Positions 33,358 to 42,345 of a stretch of 64,000 bases of DNA are shown one piece after another. The translations under genes and the position numbers were made by a program. Numbering within the stretch: the first letter of the stretch is position 1; every line of letters starts with the position of its first letter. This stretch comes from Actinomadura sp. NBRC 104412. Its GTDB lineage: Bacteria; Actinomycetota; Actinomycetes; Streptosporangiales; Streptosporangiaceae. The notes below the pieces were generated by a model. It was given only the letters and a program-made list of their open reading frames with translations. It was not told the DNA's origin and made no database searches. Where the stretch lies: contig NZ_BSTM01000002.1 of NCBI RefSeq assembly GCF_030269515.1, positions 62,001 through 126,000 of the forward strand, read 5' to 3'.

Positions 33358-34794
33358 ATGAGCGAGTTCGAGGCCGGCCGGCCGGTGGTCCTGCGCGGCG
33401 GGACCGTGCTGCCCATGACCGAGGGGCGCGAGGTCCTGTCCGGGGCCGATGTCCTGGTGGCCGGCGAGACCGTCGCGGCCGTCGGCCCGAACCTGGAGGT
33501 GCCCGACGGCACCGTGGAGATCGACGCCACCGGCGGCATCGTGATGCCGGGCATGATCGACACGCACCGGCACATGTGGCAGACCGCCATGCGCGGCTAC
33601 GGCGCCGACTGGACCCTCACCCAGTACTTCGTCTGGTACTACCTGGAGCACGGTAAGAAGTTCCGTCCCGAGGACATCCACGCCGGCAACGTGCTCGCCG
33701 CCATCGAGGCCCTCGACGCGGGCGTCACCACGGTCGTCGACTGGTCGCACGGACTGCAGACGCTCGACCACGCCGAGGCCGCCGTGGACGCGCTGCGCTC
33801 GGTGCCCGGACGGTACGTGCTGGCCTACGGCAACATCCAGCAGCCGCCCGCCGAGTGGAGCGGCACCAAGGAGTTCCGCGACTTCGCCGGCAGGCTCATC
33901 GGCGGCGACATGCTGGGCTTCCAGATGGCCTTCGACGTCACCGGGGACCCGTCCTTCCCCGAGAAGCCCGCCTTCGAGGTCGCCCGCGACCTGGGCGTCC
34001 CGGTCACCACCCACGCGGGCGTGTGGGGCGCCACCAGCGACGACAGCATCGCGCTGATGTTCGACAACGGGTTCATGACCCCCGAGACGATCTACGTGCA
34101 CGCGGCCTCGCTGTCGATCGACAGCTACCACAAGATCGCCGCCACCGGCGGGTCGATCTCGGTGTCCACCGAGAGCGAGCAGAGCGCCGGCCAGGGCTAC
34201 CCGCCCACCTGGGCGATCCGCGCGCACGACATCCCGGTGTCGCTGTCGATGGACACCAGCGTGTGGTGGAGCGGCGACCTGTTCTCCGCGATGCGCACCA
34301 CGCTGGGCGCCGACCGCTCCCGCGAGCACATGGAGGCGCACTCCAAGAAGGACACCGTCACCCACAGCAGCCTGCGCGCCGAGCACGTCGTCGACTGGGC
34401 CACCCGCGGCGGCGCGCGCACCCTGGGACGGGACGACCTGGGCAGCCTGGAGCCGGGAAGGAAGGCCGACCTGGTCCTGATCAAGAACGACGCCTCACCG
34501 GTGTCGTTCCCGCTCCTCAACCCCTACGGCCACGTCGTGTTCCAGGCCCAGCGCGGCGACGTGCACACCGTCATCGTCAACGGCCGCGTGGTCAAGCACG
34601 ACCACCGCCTGCTGGGCATCGACCTCGGAGCCGTCCGCGCCGAGGTCGAGCGCACGGTCGAGTACCTGCGCTCCGAGCTGGGCGAGGACGAGTGGAACAA
34701 GGGGATGAACCCCGACATCCCCGAGGCCAAGGTCCTGGACAACCCGTACACCTACACCGACTACCGCAGCGACGCCACGCACGGCGGAGCCTGA
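33358..34794 (+). CDS. TRZ/ATZ-type metal-dependent amidohydrolase
   Basis: The 478-residue protein belongs to the cytosine-deaminase/AtzB branch of amidohydrolases. It has the metal motif DTHRHMWQ (HxH), later His in VTTHAGVWG and IYVHAAS, and an Asp in SLSMDTSVWW. The small beta-domain at both ends (VVLRGGTVLPM and ADLVLIKND, HTVIVNGRVV) is complete. Such enzymes hydrolyse amino, amido or chloro groups on N-heterocycles or related compounds; the substrate is unknown. GAGGAGGG precedes ATG. It is divergent from the dioxygenase operon with shared IclR-like sites, so it may feed that pathway. Confidence 0.88.
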   Translation: MSEFEAGRPVVLRGGTVLPMTEGREVLSGADVLVAGETVAAVGPNLEVPDGTVEIDATGGIVMPGMIDTHRHMWQTAMRGYGADWTLTQYFVWYYLEHGKKFRPEDIHAGNVLAAIEALDAGVTTVVDWSHGLQTLDHAEAAVDALRSVPGRYVLAYGNIQQPPAEWSGTKEFRDFAGRLIGGDMLGFQMAFDVTGDPSFPEKPAFEVARDLGVPVTTHAGVWGATSDDSIALMFDNGFMTPETIYVHAASLSIDSYHKIAATGGSISVSTESEQSAGQGYPPTWAIRAHDIPVSLSMDTSVWWSGDLFSAMRTTLGADRSREHMEAHSKKDTVTHSSLRAEHVVDWATRGGARTLGRDDLGSLEPGRKADLVLIKNDASPVSFPLLNPYGHVVFQAQRGDVHTVIVNGRVVKHDHRLLGIDLGAVRAEVERTVEYLRSELGEDEWNKGMNPDIPEAKVLDNPYTYTDYRSDATHGGA

Positions 34795-34805
34795 GCGAGG
34801 TGTCC

Positions 34806-34840
34806 CCCTCGGGGGCGCCACACGGTGGCGCCCCCGAGGG
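34806..34840. terminator. Bidirectional terminator hairpin
   Basis: Arms CCCTCGGGGGCGCCA (34806-34820) and TGGCGCCCCCGAGGG (34826-34840) are exact complements with a 5-base loop. It sits between the stops of the convergent amidohydrolase and DUF3068 genes and can serve both. Confidence 0.85.
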
Positions 34841-34845
34841 ACGGG

Positions 34846-35829
34846 TCAGCCGGCCGCGGGGACGGCGCGCTGGGTTCCGCTGGCGCCGCGCCGGTGCCGG
34901 GGCTGTTTGGCACCGCCGAGCAGCAGCCCGGAGGCCACCAGGACCGCCCCGACGATCAGCAGCGCCACCGGGCCGATCGTCTCGACCAGGAGGATCTGGG
35001 TGGCCTTGTCGTCGGCGTAGTCGACCAGTTCCGCCTTGTCCTTCGGCGTGAGCCGCATCGTCATGTCGAGCAGCAGGAGCTCGCCGGGGCCCCCGTCGCG
35101 GGGCCGCATCGTCACGTGCACCTGCTGCTGCTGGTCGACCGGGATCCCGTTGCGGGCGTCGACCCAGTAGGTGACCGTGGCCTGGTGGTACCGGTCCGCC
35201 GGGACCGAGGCGGTGCCGGACCTGCCCAGCAGGTTCGCCGGCACCGAGTCCACGGGGCTGGGCACCCTGGTGGCCGGGATGGTCTGCACGAACTTGTAGG
35301 TCTTCACGCCCTCGACGGTCTCGGTGCCGCTGTACTTCATCGTCCAGGGACGCTTGGTCGAGGTGTCGAAGTACTGGTAGTCCTTGCGCTCGATGTCCAG
35401 GGGCCAGAACAGCCCGAGCCCCGCCATGGCGACGTTGCGGTCGTTGTCGACGTGCACGCCGCAGCAGCGGCTCAGCTGCCCCGTCCTGCGGTCGAAGGCG
35501 AGCCGCTGCCGGTAGAGGCTGAGGTCGACATCGTTGGCCACGTCCTGGATCACGGCGGTGGCGTCCCAGACCACGATGTCGTCCGGCGCCCGCTTGGAGG
35601 CGGCGGCGTCGCCGCGGATCGTGCTGGTGGCGGTGAGCGTGGCGCCCCTGCGGGTGGTGGCGCTACCGGCGTCGAAGTAGGTCGCGTTGGCCGCCTGTAG
35701 GTGGGTGATCTTGTAGTAGTCCGCGGGGGCCGCCACGACCTGCGGCGCGATGTAGAAGCGCGTGAAACCGGCGACGGCCATAGCGAAGACGCCGAGCCCG
35801 ACGAGTGCTAGACCGATGAAAGAGCGCAC
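34846..35829 (-). CDS. DUF3068 (PorA-family) membrane-anchored protein
   Basis: The 327-residue protein has an N-terminal signal/anchor (FIGLALVGLGVFAMAVAGF), a large outer beta-rich domain (about 30-285) and a C-terminal helix (VALLIVGAVLVASGLLLGG) followed by a basic tail. The pattern and motifs (YYKITHLQAANATYFD, CCGVHVDNDRNV with two adjacent Cys, YWVDARNGIPVDQ) fit the DUF3068 family of actinobacteria, often labelled porin PorA family without proof. GTG 35829 has AAGGAGG 5 bases upstream. Function unknown. Confidence 0.85.
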   Translation of the reverse strand: MRSFIGLALVGLGVFAMAVAGFTRFYIAPQVVAAPADYYKITHLQAANATYFDAGSATTRRGATLTATSTIRGDAAASKRAPDDIVVWDATAVIQDVANDVDLSLYRQRLAFDRRTGQLSRCCGVHVDNDRNVAMAGLGLFWPLDIERKDYQYFDTSTKRPWTMKYSGTETVEGVKTYKFVQTIPATRVPSPVDSVPANLLGRSGTASVPADRYHQATVTYWVDARNGIPVDQQQQVHVTMRPRDGGPGELLLLDMTMRLTPKDKAELVDYADDKATQILLVETIGPVALLIVGAVLVASGLLLGGAKQPRHRRGASGTQRAVPAAG

Positions 35830-35933
35830 TGTAGCCTCCTTGGTCCCGGATACGGCCGCGCGGGGGGAAGCCGCGGTTCCGGCCCGGTTGCCGGCTGTCG
35901 GCAGAGAGGCCGCCCCCTGCGGAGGCGGCCAGA

Positions 35934-35950
35934 TTGTATCTGTTATACAA
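35934..35950. promoter_or_regulatory. 17-base inverted repeat between divergent DUF3068 and DoxX genes
   Basis: TTGTAT-CTGTT-ATACAA lies about 105 bases upstream of the DUF3068 start and 112 bases upstream of the DoxX start, in an AT-rich patch. It resembles TetR/GntR operators. The remainder of 35830-36061 shows no gene. Confidence 0.5.
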
Positions 35951-36061
35951 GCAACATGTGATCTCCGCCATACCCGCGTGCCCCGCCGCACCCGTGGCCG
36001 CAGGCGGCCGACCCCGGGGCGGAGGGCGCGAGTCCGGGGCGGCTGCGACGGGAGAGGCCGA

Positions 36062-36604
36062 ATGATCGAGACAGACCTGGCGGCGGTGCTGATCCGGGCC
36101 GTGCTCGGGGTGACGATGATCGCGCACGGCTGGAACCACGCCTTCGGCGGCGGGAGACTGCCCGGGACGGCGCGCTGGTTCGAGTCGATCGGGATCAGGC
36201 CGGGCCGGGTGCACGCCGCGCTCGCCACGGCGACCGAGCTGGGCGCGGGGGCGCTGCTCCTGCTCGGGCTGCTGAACGCGCTGGCCGCGGCGGCGGTGAT
36301 CGGCACCATGGCGGTCGCGCTGGTGGCCAACCACCTGCGCAACGGCTTCTTCATCTTCCGGCCCGGCGAGGGCTACGAGTACGTTCTGATGATCATCGTG
36401 GTGTCGGCCGCGCTGGCCGCGCTCGGGCCGGGCCGGATCTCCCTGGACGAGCTGGCCGGGGTGGAGCTCGACGGGGCATGGGGCCTGCTGACCGCGGTGG
36501 TGCTGGGCGGCGGCGGAGCGGCGCTGCTGCTGGTCACATGCTGGCGTCCCGCGAGCGTCCGGGCGGGCGGCGCCGGGGAGGGCGAGGCCGCGGACAAGGC
36601 GTGA
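36062..36604 (+). CDS. DoxX-family membrane protein
   Basis: The 180-residue protein has four membrane helices and the DoxX signature (LIRAVLGVTMIAHGWNHAFG, with GTARWFESIGIRPG and ALATATELGAGALLLLG). DoxX-type proteins are quinone- or redox-linked membrane proteins of uncertain role. It starts at ATG 36062 with GGGAGAGG upstream and is divergent from the DUF3068 gene. The C-terminal ~25 residues are polar. Confidence 0.85.
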   Translation: MIETDLAAVLIRAVLGVTMIAHGWNHAFGGGRLPGTARWFESIGIRPGRVHAALATATELGAGALLLLGLLNALAAAAVIGTMAVALVANHLRNGFFIFRPGEGYEYVLMIIVVSAALAALGPGRISLDELAGVELDGAWGLLTAVVLGGGGAALLLVTCWRPASVRAGGAGEGEAADKA

Positions 36605-36727
36605 CCGGAGGGTGACAGGCGGGTTACCGGATCCGGTCTTTCCGCAGGTTGGAAAGGTCGCTGCGGGTGATCCTGATATCTTATCTAGCGAGTTCCGCAG
36701 CACTCGGTGTCCGTGTGAGCTGAGGAA

Positions 36728-37480
36728 GTGACAGCGATCTCGCAACGTGAGCGATCCGCCCGGTCCGGCTCCCTGCCCGGCGCTCCGCAGAACGTGCCGC
36801 TCCCGGGTGAGAGCCTTTCCAGGATGAGCAGTGGCGAGCAGGTGCGCCTCTACGTCCGCAGGCTGGTCTTCGACGGCGTGCTCCGGCAGGGGCAGCGGGT
36901 GCCGCAGGACGCGGTGGCCGAGGCGCTGGGCGTCTCCAGGATCCCGGTCAGGGAGGCGCTGATCGCGCTGGAGCGGGAGGGCTGGGTCACGATCGTCCCG
37001 CATCGCGGCGCCTTCGTGAACGCCCTCGACGAGCTGTCGGTCCGCGACCAGTACGAGCTGTACGGCATGTTCTACGGCTTCGGCGTGCGGCGTGCCGTGG
37101 AGCGGCGGGGCGCGGCGGTGGGGGAGCGGCTCGCGCCGATCCAGAAGCGGCTTTTCACCGAGCGGGACCCGGCCGAGCTGCACCGGCTCACCCTGGAGTT
37201 CCACAAGACGGTCATCGACGCGGCCGGCTCGCCCCGGCTGGGGTCCCTGCTGCGGCAGATGAGCGACATCGTCCCCGGCAACTTCTTCGAGATGGTGCCC
37301 GGCGCCGCCGAGGTGGCGCGGGAGGGCACCGCCGCCATCGTGACCGCGATCCAGCGCGACTACGGCGAGCTGGCCGAGAAGGAGTACGCCACCATGATGC
37401 GCCGGCTGGGCGACCTGGTGGTGGAGCGGTTCCGCGAGCGCGGCATGTTCGACCCCGTCCCCGAGCAGCGGCCGTCCTGA
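36728..37480 (+). CDS. GntR-family transcriptional regulator
   Basis: The protein has an N-terminal winged helix (SGEQVRLYVRRLVFDGVLRQ, QDAVAEALGVSRIPVREALIAL, EGWVTIVPHRGAFV) and an FCD-like helical domain (LTLEFHKTVIDAAGS). The GTG start at 36728 (250 residues) is uncertain because the nearest purine run touches it; ATG 36824 would remove 32 disordered residues. An AT-rich patch at 36675-36690 (GATATCTTATC) may be promoter. It converges with the maleylacetate reductase gene and may control that hydroxyquinol operon (inference). Confidence 0.85.
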   Translation: MTAISQRERSARSGSLPGAPQNVPLPGESLSRMSSGEQVRLYVRRLVFDGVLRQGQRVPQDAVAEALGVSRIPVREALIALEREGWVTIVPHRGAFVNALDELSVRDQYELYGMFYGFGVRRAVERRGAAVGERLAPIQKRLFTERDPAELHRLTLEFHKTVIDAAGSPRLGSLLRQMSDIVPGNFFEMVPGAAEVAREGTAAIVTAIQRDYGELAEKEYATMMRRLGDLVVERFRERGMFDPVPEQRPS

Positions 37481-37499
37481 GGGGCCGGGAGCGTACCGG

Positions 37500-38558
37500 T
37501 CAGAGCGGGGCGCCGCTCCACGCGTCGTCCAGCAGTGCCCGGATCTCGGCGCGCCCGGCCGGCCGCGGGTTGGCGTACGGCGTCTCCGCCACCTGCGCGG
37601 CGACGGCGTCGAGGTCGTCCTGGACGAGGCCGAGGTCGCCCAGCGACCGCGGGCCTCCGGCGAGCAGCCCGATCTCCCGCAGCGCCCGCGCGGGTGCCTC
37701 GGTGCCCAGCGCGGCGCCGAGGGACCGCACCGCCTCCGGAGCCGCGGCGGCGTTGAACGCCAGCACGTACGGCAGCATGATCGAGTGCGTCTCCGCGTGC
37801 GGCAGGCCGAACGTGCCGCCGAGCGCGTGACACAGCCGGTGGTGCAGGCCCATCGTCGTCGCGCCGAGGCAGGAGCCGCCGAGCCACGCGGCGTACAGGG
37901 CGTCCGAGCGCGCCTCCGGATCGGACGGCCGGGCGGCCACGCGCGGCAGCGCCCCGGCCATCGCCCGGACGCACTCGGTGGCCATCAGCCCGACGATCGG
38001 GCTGGTGTCGGGCGCGTAGAGGGCCTCCACCGCGTGCGCCATCGCGTTCATGCCGCTGGTCACCGACAGCGGTACCGGCAGGCCGAAGGTGAGGTCCGGG
38101 TCGTAGACGACCGCGCGCGGCAGGACGCGGGGGTCACGGCCGGTGCGCTTGCGCCCGTCCTCGGTCAGCCCCCAGACCGGTGTCATCTCCGAGCCCGCGT
38201 ACGTGGTGGGCACCGCGACGATCGGCAGGCCCGTCTCCAGCGCGATCGCCTTGGCCAGGCCGATGGTGGACCCGCCGCCGACCGCCACGCACCCGTCCGC
38301 GCCCCGCTCGCGCGCCACCGCCACCGCGGCGCGCGCGAGGTCCACGGGGACGTGCTGCGCCGCCTCGGCGTGCAGGCCCGCCGAACGGCCGCCCAGCGCA
38401 CGGGAGACCTCGCCCGCCACGTCCTTGTGCCCGGGCGTGCTCAACACCAGGGCGCGGTCCAGCCCGAGCGCGTCCAGTTCGGCGGCCACCTCGCGTGACC
38501 GCCCCGGCCCGAACACCACCCGCACCGGCAGCGCCTGGTAGACGAACTCCCGCGTCAT
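37500..38558 (-). CDS. Maleylacetate reductase
   Basis: The 352-residue protein is an iron-type alcohol dehydrogenase of the maleylacetate reductase group: nucleotide-binding VAVGGGSTIGLAKAIAL, VPTTYAGSEMTPVWG, and the metal region MGLHHRLCHALGGTFGLPHAETHSIMLPY. It reduces maleylacetate to 3-oxoadipate with NAD(P)H, the step after hydroxyquinol ring opening. Its ATG overlaps the dioxygenase stop by four bases, so the two enzymes are translationally coupled. Confidence 0.93.
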   Translation of the reverse strand: MTREFVYQALPVRVVFGPGRSREVAAELDALGLDRALVLSTPGHKDVAGEVSRALGGRSAGLHAEAAQHVPVDLARAAVAVARERGADGCVAVGGGSTIGLAKAIALETGLPIVAVPTTYAGSEMTPVWGLTEDGRKRTGRDPRVLPRAVVYDPDLTFGLPVPLSVTSGMNAMAHAVEALYAPDTSPIVGLMATECVRAMAGALPRVAARPSDPEARSDALYAAWLGGSCLGATTMGLHHRLCHALGGTFGLPHAETHSIMLPYVLAFNAAAAPEAVRSLGAALGTEAPARALREIGLLAGGPRSLGDLGLVQDDLDAVAAQVAETPYANPRPAGRAEIRALLDDAWSGAPL

Positions 38559-39448
38559 GCGGACTCCGGCGCGGGACGGAGGACGAAGTCGGCCTCGGCG
38601 CTCCAGTACGGGGACGGCAACCCCACATCGGCGGCCGAGGACGGGTCGTCCACCCGCGCGAACTCGGTGATGAGGCTGGAGTTCACCGCGAACACCGCGT
38701 CGGAGTCGATGTACGCGCTGTCGGCCACGAACAGGTGGGTGGTCAGCGGGACGAACCCCGGCGCCTCCAGGATGAAGTGGATGTGCGCCGGACGGTAGGG
38801 ATGGCGGCCGGACGCCTTGAGCAGCCGTCCCACCGGCCCGTCGGTCGGGATGGGGTAGTGCGACGGGACGACGGAGCGGAACCAGAACCGGCCTTCGGCG
38901 TCCGCGGTGAACAGCCCGCGCCCCGTGCCGTTGGGCACCTCGGGAAGCTGGACGTCGTAGTAGCCGTTCTCGTCGCACTGCCACACGTCCACCCTGGCCC
39001 CGGCGACGGGCTCGCCGCCCGGCCCCAGCACGCGTCCCCGCACCACGCAGGGACGCTTGCCCCCAGCCGGGAAGATCTGGTCGCCGTGCTCGCGTTCCGG
39101 CGACGCGACCACGTGGAAGGGGCCCAGCACGGTCGAGGGCGTCGCGTCCCACTCCCTGCGGTGGGCGGGCGCCGCGCTCTTCCGCGCCTCGATCGTCTCG
39201 ACGAGCATCGACACGCCCAGCACGTCCGAGAGCAGGATGAACTCCTGCCGCTGGTCGTCGCTCATGTGCCCCACGGCCGTGAGGAAGCCGATCGCGGCCT
39301 CCCACTCGTCGATCGTCGGCTCCACGTCCCGCACGAAGCCGTGCAGGTGCTCCACCAGCGACCCCAGGACGCGGCGCAGCCGCGGGTCGGCGGTGTCCGC
39401 GAAGCTCTGCGCGACCGCCTCGGTCGCGGTCTCCTCGATGAAGTCCAT
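38555..39448 (-). CDS. Hydroxyquinol 1,2-dioxygenase (intradiol)
   Basis: The 297-residue protein has the helical N-terminal linker domain and a beta-sandwich with the four Fe(III) ligands of intradiol dioxygenases: Tyr in DENGYYDVQLP, Tyr in VVPSHYPIP, and two His in HPYRPAHIHFI. The close pairing with maleylacetate reductase identifies hydroxyquinol (1,2,4-trihydroxybenzene) as substrate, giving maleylacetate. AGGAGG lies 5 bases before ATG 39448. The monooxygenase or decarboxylase that would produce hydroxyquinol is not in the window. Confidence 0.93.
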   Translation of the reverse strand: MDFIEETATEAVAQSFADTADPRLRRVLGSLVEHLHGFVRDVEPTIDEWEAAIGFLTAVGHMSDDQRQEFILLSDVLGVSMLVETIEARKSAAPAHRREWDATPSTVLGPFHVVASPEREHGDQIFPAGGKRPCVVRGRVLGPGGEPVAGARVDVWQCDENGYYDVQLPEVPNGTGRGLFTADAEGRFWFRSVVPSHYPIPTDGPVGRLLKASGRHPYRPAHIHFILEAPGFVPLTTHLFVADSAYIDSDAVFAVNSSLITEFARVDDPSSAADVGLPSPYWSAEADFVLRPAPESA

Positions 39449-39519
39449 GTGCCCCTCCTGCCCATCCTCATCCTGATCCAGGACGCGGCGCGTGGCCAGC
39501 GGGGACGGCGCCCTCCCGG

Positions 39520-40809
39520 TCAAAGCAGGTAGCGCAACCACAGGTACGGCGTGGTGAGCGCGATCGTGATGACCGTGACCACCAGGCCGTAGCGGGTGAA
39601 CGTCCAGAAGCCGATGGGGGTGCCGTTGCGCGCGGCGATGCCCAGGACGACCACGTTGGCCGAGGCGCCGATCGCGGTGGCGTTGCCGCCGAGGTCGGCG
39701 CCGAACGCCAGCGCCCACCAGAGCACCGCGGGGTCGCCGCCCGAGGAGCCCGCGGAGTGGACGAGGTCGGCCACGATGGGGCTCATCGTGGCGACATAGG
39801 GGATGTTGTCCACGATCGCCGACAGGCCCGCGGAGCCCCACAGCAGCAGCATGGCGGCCAGGTCCAGGCGTCCCTCGGTGGCCCGCGCGGCGGCCTGCGA
39901 GACCTCGCCGATGACGCCGGTCTCCACCAGCCCACCGACCATCACGAACAGCCCCGCGAAGAACACCAGCGTGGGCCACTCCACCTCGGCCAGGGCCTGC
40001 TCGGTGGTCACCCTGGTCGCCGCGATCAGCAGCCCCGCGCCCAGCAGCGCGACGACCGACGGCTCGTAGTGCAGCACGGGGTGCAGCACGAACGCCGCCA
40101 CCACGAGGGCGAGCACGGCCAGTCCCTGGATCAGCAGCCTCCGGTCGGTGACGGCCTCCCGCTCCTCCAGCGCCATCACCTCCGCCACCCTGGCCTCGTC
40201 GTACCGGAAGGCGCCGCGGAACAGCCATCGGCACAGCAGGCAGAACACGGCCATCAGCAGGATGATCAGCGGGGCCATGTGCACCAGGAAGTCGTTGAAC
40301 GACAGGCCGGCGCGGCCGGCGATGATGATGTTGGGCGGGTCGCCGACCAGGGTCGCGGCCCCGCCGATGTTGGACGCCATCACCTCGGCGATCAGGTACG
40401 GCACCACGTCCAGCCCCAGGCGCTCGCAGACCAGGAACGTGACCGGCGCGACCAGCAGCACCGTGGTGACGTTGTCCAGCAACGCCGAGGCCGTCGCCGT
40501 GATCAGCACCAGCATCAGCAGGAGCCGGTACGGGCGGCCGCGGGCGCGCTTGGCCGCCCAGATCGCCAGGTACTCGAACACGCCGGTCCGCCGCAGCACC
40601 GAGACGATCACCATCATGCCCAGCAGCAGGAAGACGACGTTCCAGTCGACTCCGGTCTCCTCGGAGAAGAACGCCTTCTCCGCGTCGGTGACGTGCAGGA
40701 GCAGCATCAGCGCCGCGCCGCCGAGCGCCACCTTCGTCCGGTCGATCCACTCGGTCGCGATCAGGACATAGGCGGCCACGAAGATCACGACGGCGGCGAC
40801 GGCACCCAC
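39520..40809 (-). CDS. ArsB/NhaD (ion transporter superfamily) membrane transporter
   Basis: The 429-residue protein has about 11 helices and the ion-transporter superfamily signatures [40 protein letters not shown] and the second-repeat copy [21 protein letters not shown]. It is close to the NhaD/ArsB/P-protein branch, which moves Na+/H+, arsenite or organic anions. It lies 71 bases upstream of the hydroxyquinol dioxygenase in the same direction, so it may bring in an aromatic acid (inference). Confidence 0.87.
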   Translation of the reverse strand: MGAVAAVVIFVAAYVLIATEWIDRTKVALGGAALMLLLHVTDAEKAFFSEETGVDWNVVFLLLGMMVIVSVLRRTGVFEYLAIWAAKRARGRPYRLLLMLVLITATASALLDNVTTVLLVAPVTFLVCERLGLDVVPYLIAEVMASNIGGAATLVGDPPNIIIAGRAGLSFNDFLVHMAPLIILLMAVFCLLCRWLFRGAFRYDEARVAEVMALEEREAVTDRRLLIQGLAVLALVVAAFVLHPVLHYEPSVVALLGAGLLIAATRVTTEQALAEVEWPTLVFFAGLFVMVGGLVETGVIGEVSQAAARATEGRLDLAAMLLLWGSAGLSAIVDNIPYVATMSPIVADLVHSAGSSGGDPAVLWWALAFGADLGGNATAIGASANVVVLGIAARNGTPIGFWTFTRYGLVVTVITIALTTPYLWLRYLL

Positions 40810-41032
40810 GAGGCGGCCTCCCGGTCCGGGCGAAGGATCATGACATCGCCGACCAGGCTTCCCGGCACACCGGGGTCCACCCTAGCGGTCTCCGATGGCC
40901 TTCCGGCACACCGGGGGTTCGGCCTGGCGATCTTCAGGCCCCGTCCCACCTGGCGCGACACGGGTGTTAGGCCCGCCGCCTATCGGGCAGGGGCCGAAAG
41001 AGCCTGGATTGAGAGCAAGGGGGGACGACCCA

Positions 41033-41434
41033 ATGCAGCACGACGACTTCATCGGACAGGTCCAGAACCGCGCCCGCCTCCCCAGCAGGGGCGACGCCGA
41101 AAGGGCGTGCCGCGCCACACTGGAGACGCTCGGGGAGCGCATCCCCGAGGGGCTCGCCGACAACCTCGCCGCGCAGCTCCCGGTCGAGATCGGGGAGCAT
41201 CTGCGGCGCACCGAGATCTACGGGGGCCGCGGCAGCGGCGAGCGGTTCGACCGGCACGACTTCATCGAGCGGATCTCGTCCCGCTCGGGCGCCGACGAGC
41301 CCAAGGCCGCCTTCCTGGCCCGCGCCGTCCTGGAGGTCACCGACGAGGCGACCGAGGGCGGGATCATGGACAGGATCTACAGCAGCCTGTCGCCCGACAT
41401 CAGGGAGCTGGTGGCGGCCGGGTCCACCGACTGA
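41033..41434 (+). CDS. DUF2267 domain protein
   Basis: The 133-residue protein matches DUF2267: [56 protein letters not shown] and [18 protein letters not shown]. It is helical, soluble and of unknown function, often in stress-related loci. ATG 41033 is chosen for the family start; the frame is open to 40895 but that part is Pro/Gly-rich. A G-rich run lies upstream. The gap 40810-41032 has two copies of a ~16-base CTTCC(C)GGCACACCGGGG-like direct repeat near 40858 and 40900. Confidence 0.85.
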   Translation: MQHDDFIGQVQNRARLPSRGDAERACRATLETLGERIPEGLADNLAAQLPVEIGEHLRRTEIYGGRGSGERFDRHDFIERISSRSGADEPKAAFLARAVLEVTDEATEGGIMDRIYSSLSPDIRELVAAGSTD

Positions 41435-41574
41435 CCGGCCGAGTCCGGCGCCCTCCCGGTCGGCCGGCGCCACGCCGCGCCGGCCAGGGCGGGCGTGCCC
41501 GGACCCGCTGATCGCTAGACACCGGAAATGCCGGGCATACGGTCCATCCCGGAACAGACTCGGAGGGGGACGTC

Positions 41575-41637
41575 ATGGACGCGGTCGCGCACGACCTCCG
41601 CCGCCCCCGCACGCGGACGCTGGAGCGGAGCCCCTGA
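41575..41637 (+). CDS. Short leader ORF overlapping the sigma factor start
   Basis: A 20-codon frame starts at ATG 41575 with a strong GGAGGGGG site 5-6 bases upstream, better than that of the sigma factor. Its stop TGA (41635-41637) shares one base with the ATG of the sigma gene (41637). The peptide is Arg-rich ([14 protein letters not shown]). It may exist only to couple translation. Whether the peptide itself matters cannot be said. Confidence 0.45.
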   Translation: MDAVAHDLRRPRTRTLERSP

Positions 41638-42233
41638 TGACCATGACCGATCCGGGCACGGAGCGCCGCAGGATCCGATTCGAGCGCGAGGCCGTGCCCT
41701 ACCTGGACCAGATGTACGCCGCCGCGCTGCGGATGACCCGCAGGCCCGCGGACGCCGAGGACCTCGTCCAGGACACCTACGCCAGGGCGTTCGACTCCTT
41801 CGACAGGTTCGAGGAGGGCACCAACATCAGGGCCTGGCTGTACCGGATCCTGACCAACACCTTCATCAACGAGTACCGCAAGCGGCAGCGGCGTCCCACG
41901 CAGGCCGCCACCGACGCCGTCGAGGACTGGCAGCTCGCCGAGGCCGCCTCGCACACCCCCGGAGGGCTGAAGTCCGCCGAGACCGCCGCCCTGGAGCGCC
42001 TGCCCGACACCCAGGTCAAGCGGGCGCTGGCGGACCTGCCGGAGGACTTCCGGCTCGCCGTCTACCTCGCCGACGTGGAGGGCTTCGCCTACAAGGAGAT
42101 CGCCGACATCATGGGCGTCCCGATCGGGACGGTGATGTCGCGGCTGCACCGCGGCCGCCGCCGGCTCCGCGAGGAGCTGGAGGAGTACGCCCGCGAGCAG
42201 GGCATCTCCACCGCCTCCGCCGGGCGGTCCTGA
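41637..42233 (+). CDS. sigR: ECF sigma factor of the SigR/SigH group
   Basis: The 198-residue protein has region 2 ([60 protein letters not shown]) and region 4 ([39 protein letters not shown]) very like the thiol-stress sigma factors SigR of Streptomyces and SigH of mycobacteria. These direct thioredoxin and proteostasis genes and are usually held by the zinc anti-sigma RsrA encoded just downstream. Here the next gene is DUF3073, not RsrA. The ATG follows the leader ORF; ATG 41643 is an alternative start. Confidence 0.87.
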   Translation: MTMTDPGTERRRIRFEREAVPYLDQMYAAALRMTRRPADAEDLVQDTYARAFDSFDRFEEGTNIRAWLYRILTNTFINEYRKRQRRPTQAATDAVEDWQLAEAASHTPGGLKSAETAALERLPDTQVKRALADLPEDFRLAVYLADVEGFAYKEIADIMGVPIGTVMSRLHRGRRRLREELEEYAREQGISTASAGRS

Positions 42234-42254
42234 CGCCACGGGCGCGCGTGGATT

Positions 42255-42281
42255 TTGAAGAATTTTTCAATTGGCTAAGAT
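42255..42281 (+). promoter_or_regulatory. AT-rich promoter region of the DUF3073 gene
   Basis: A sharp AT-rich patch in the 112-base gap contains the inverted repeat TTGAA-N6-TTCAA (42255-42270) and TAAGAT (42276-42281), a fair -10 box, about 65 bases before the DUF3073 start. TTGAAG would be a -35 with a short 15-base spacer. Confidence 0.4.
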
Positions 42282-42345
42282 TGCAACGTGCTCAGCATGA
42301 AGCCGGGCGGCGCTTAGGGCTGCCCTAGAACGAGGAGGTCTGTCC

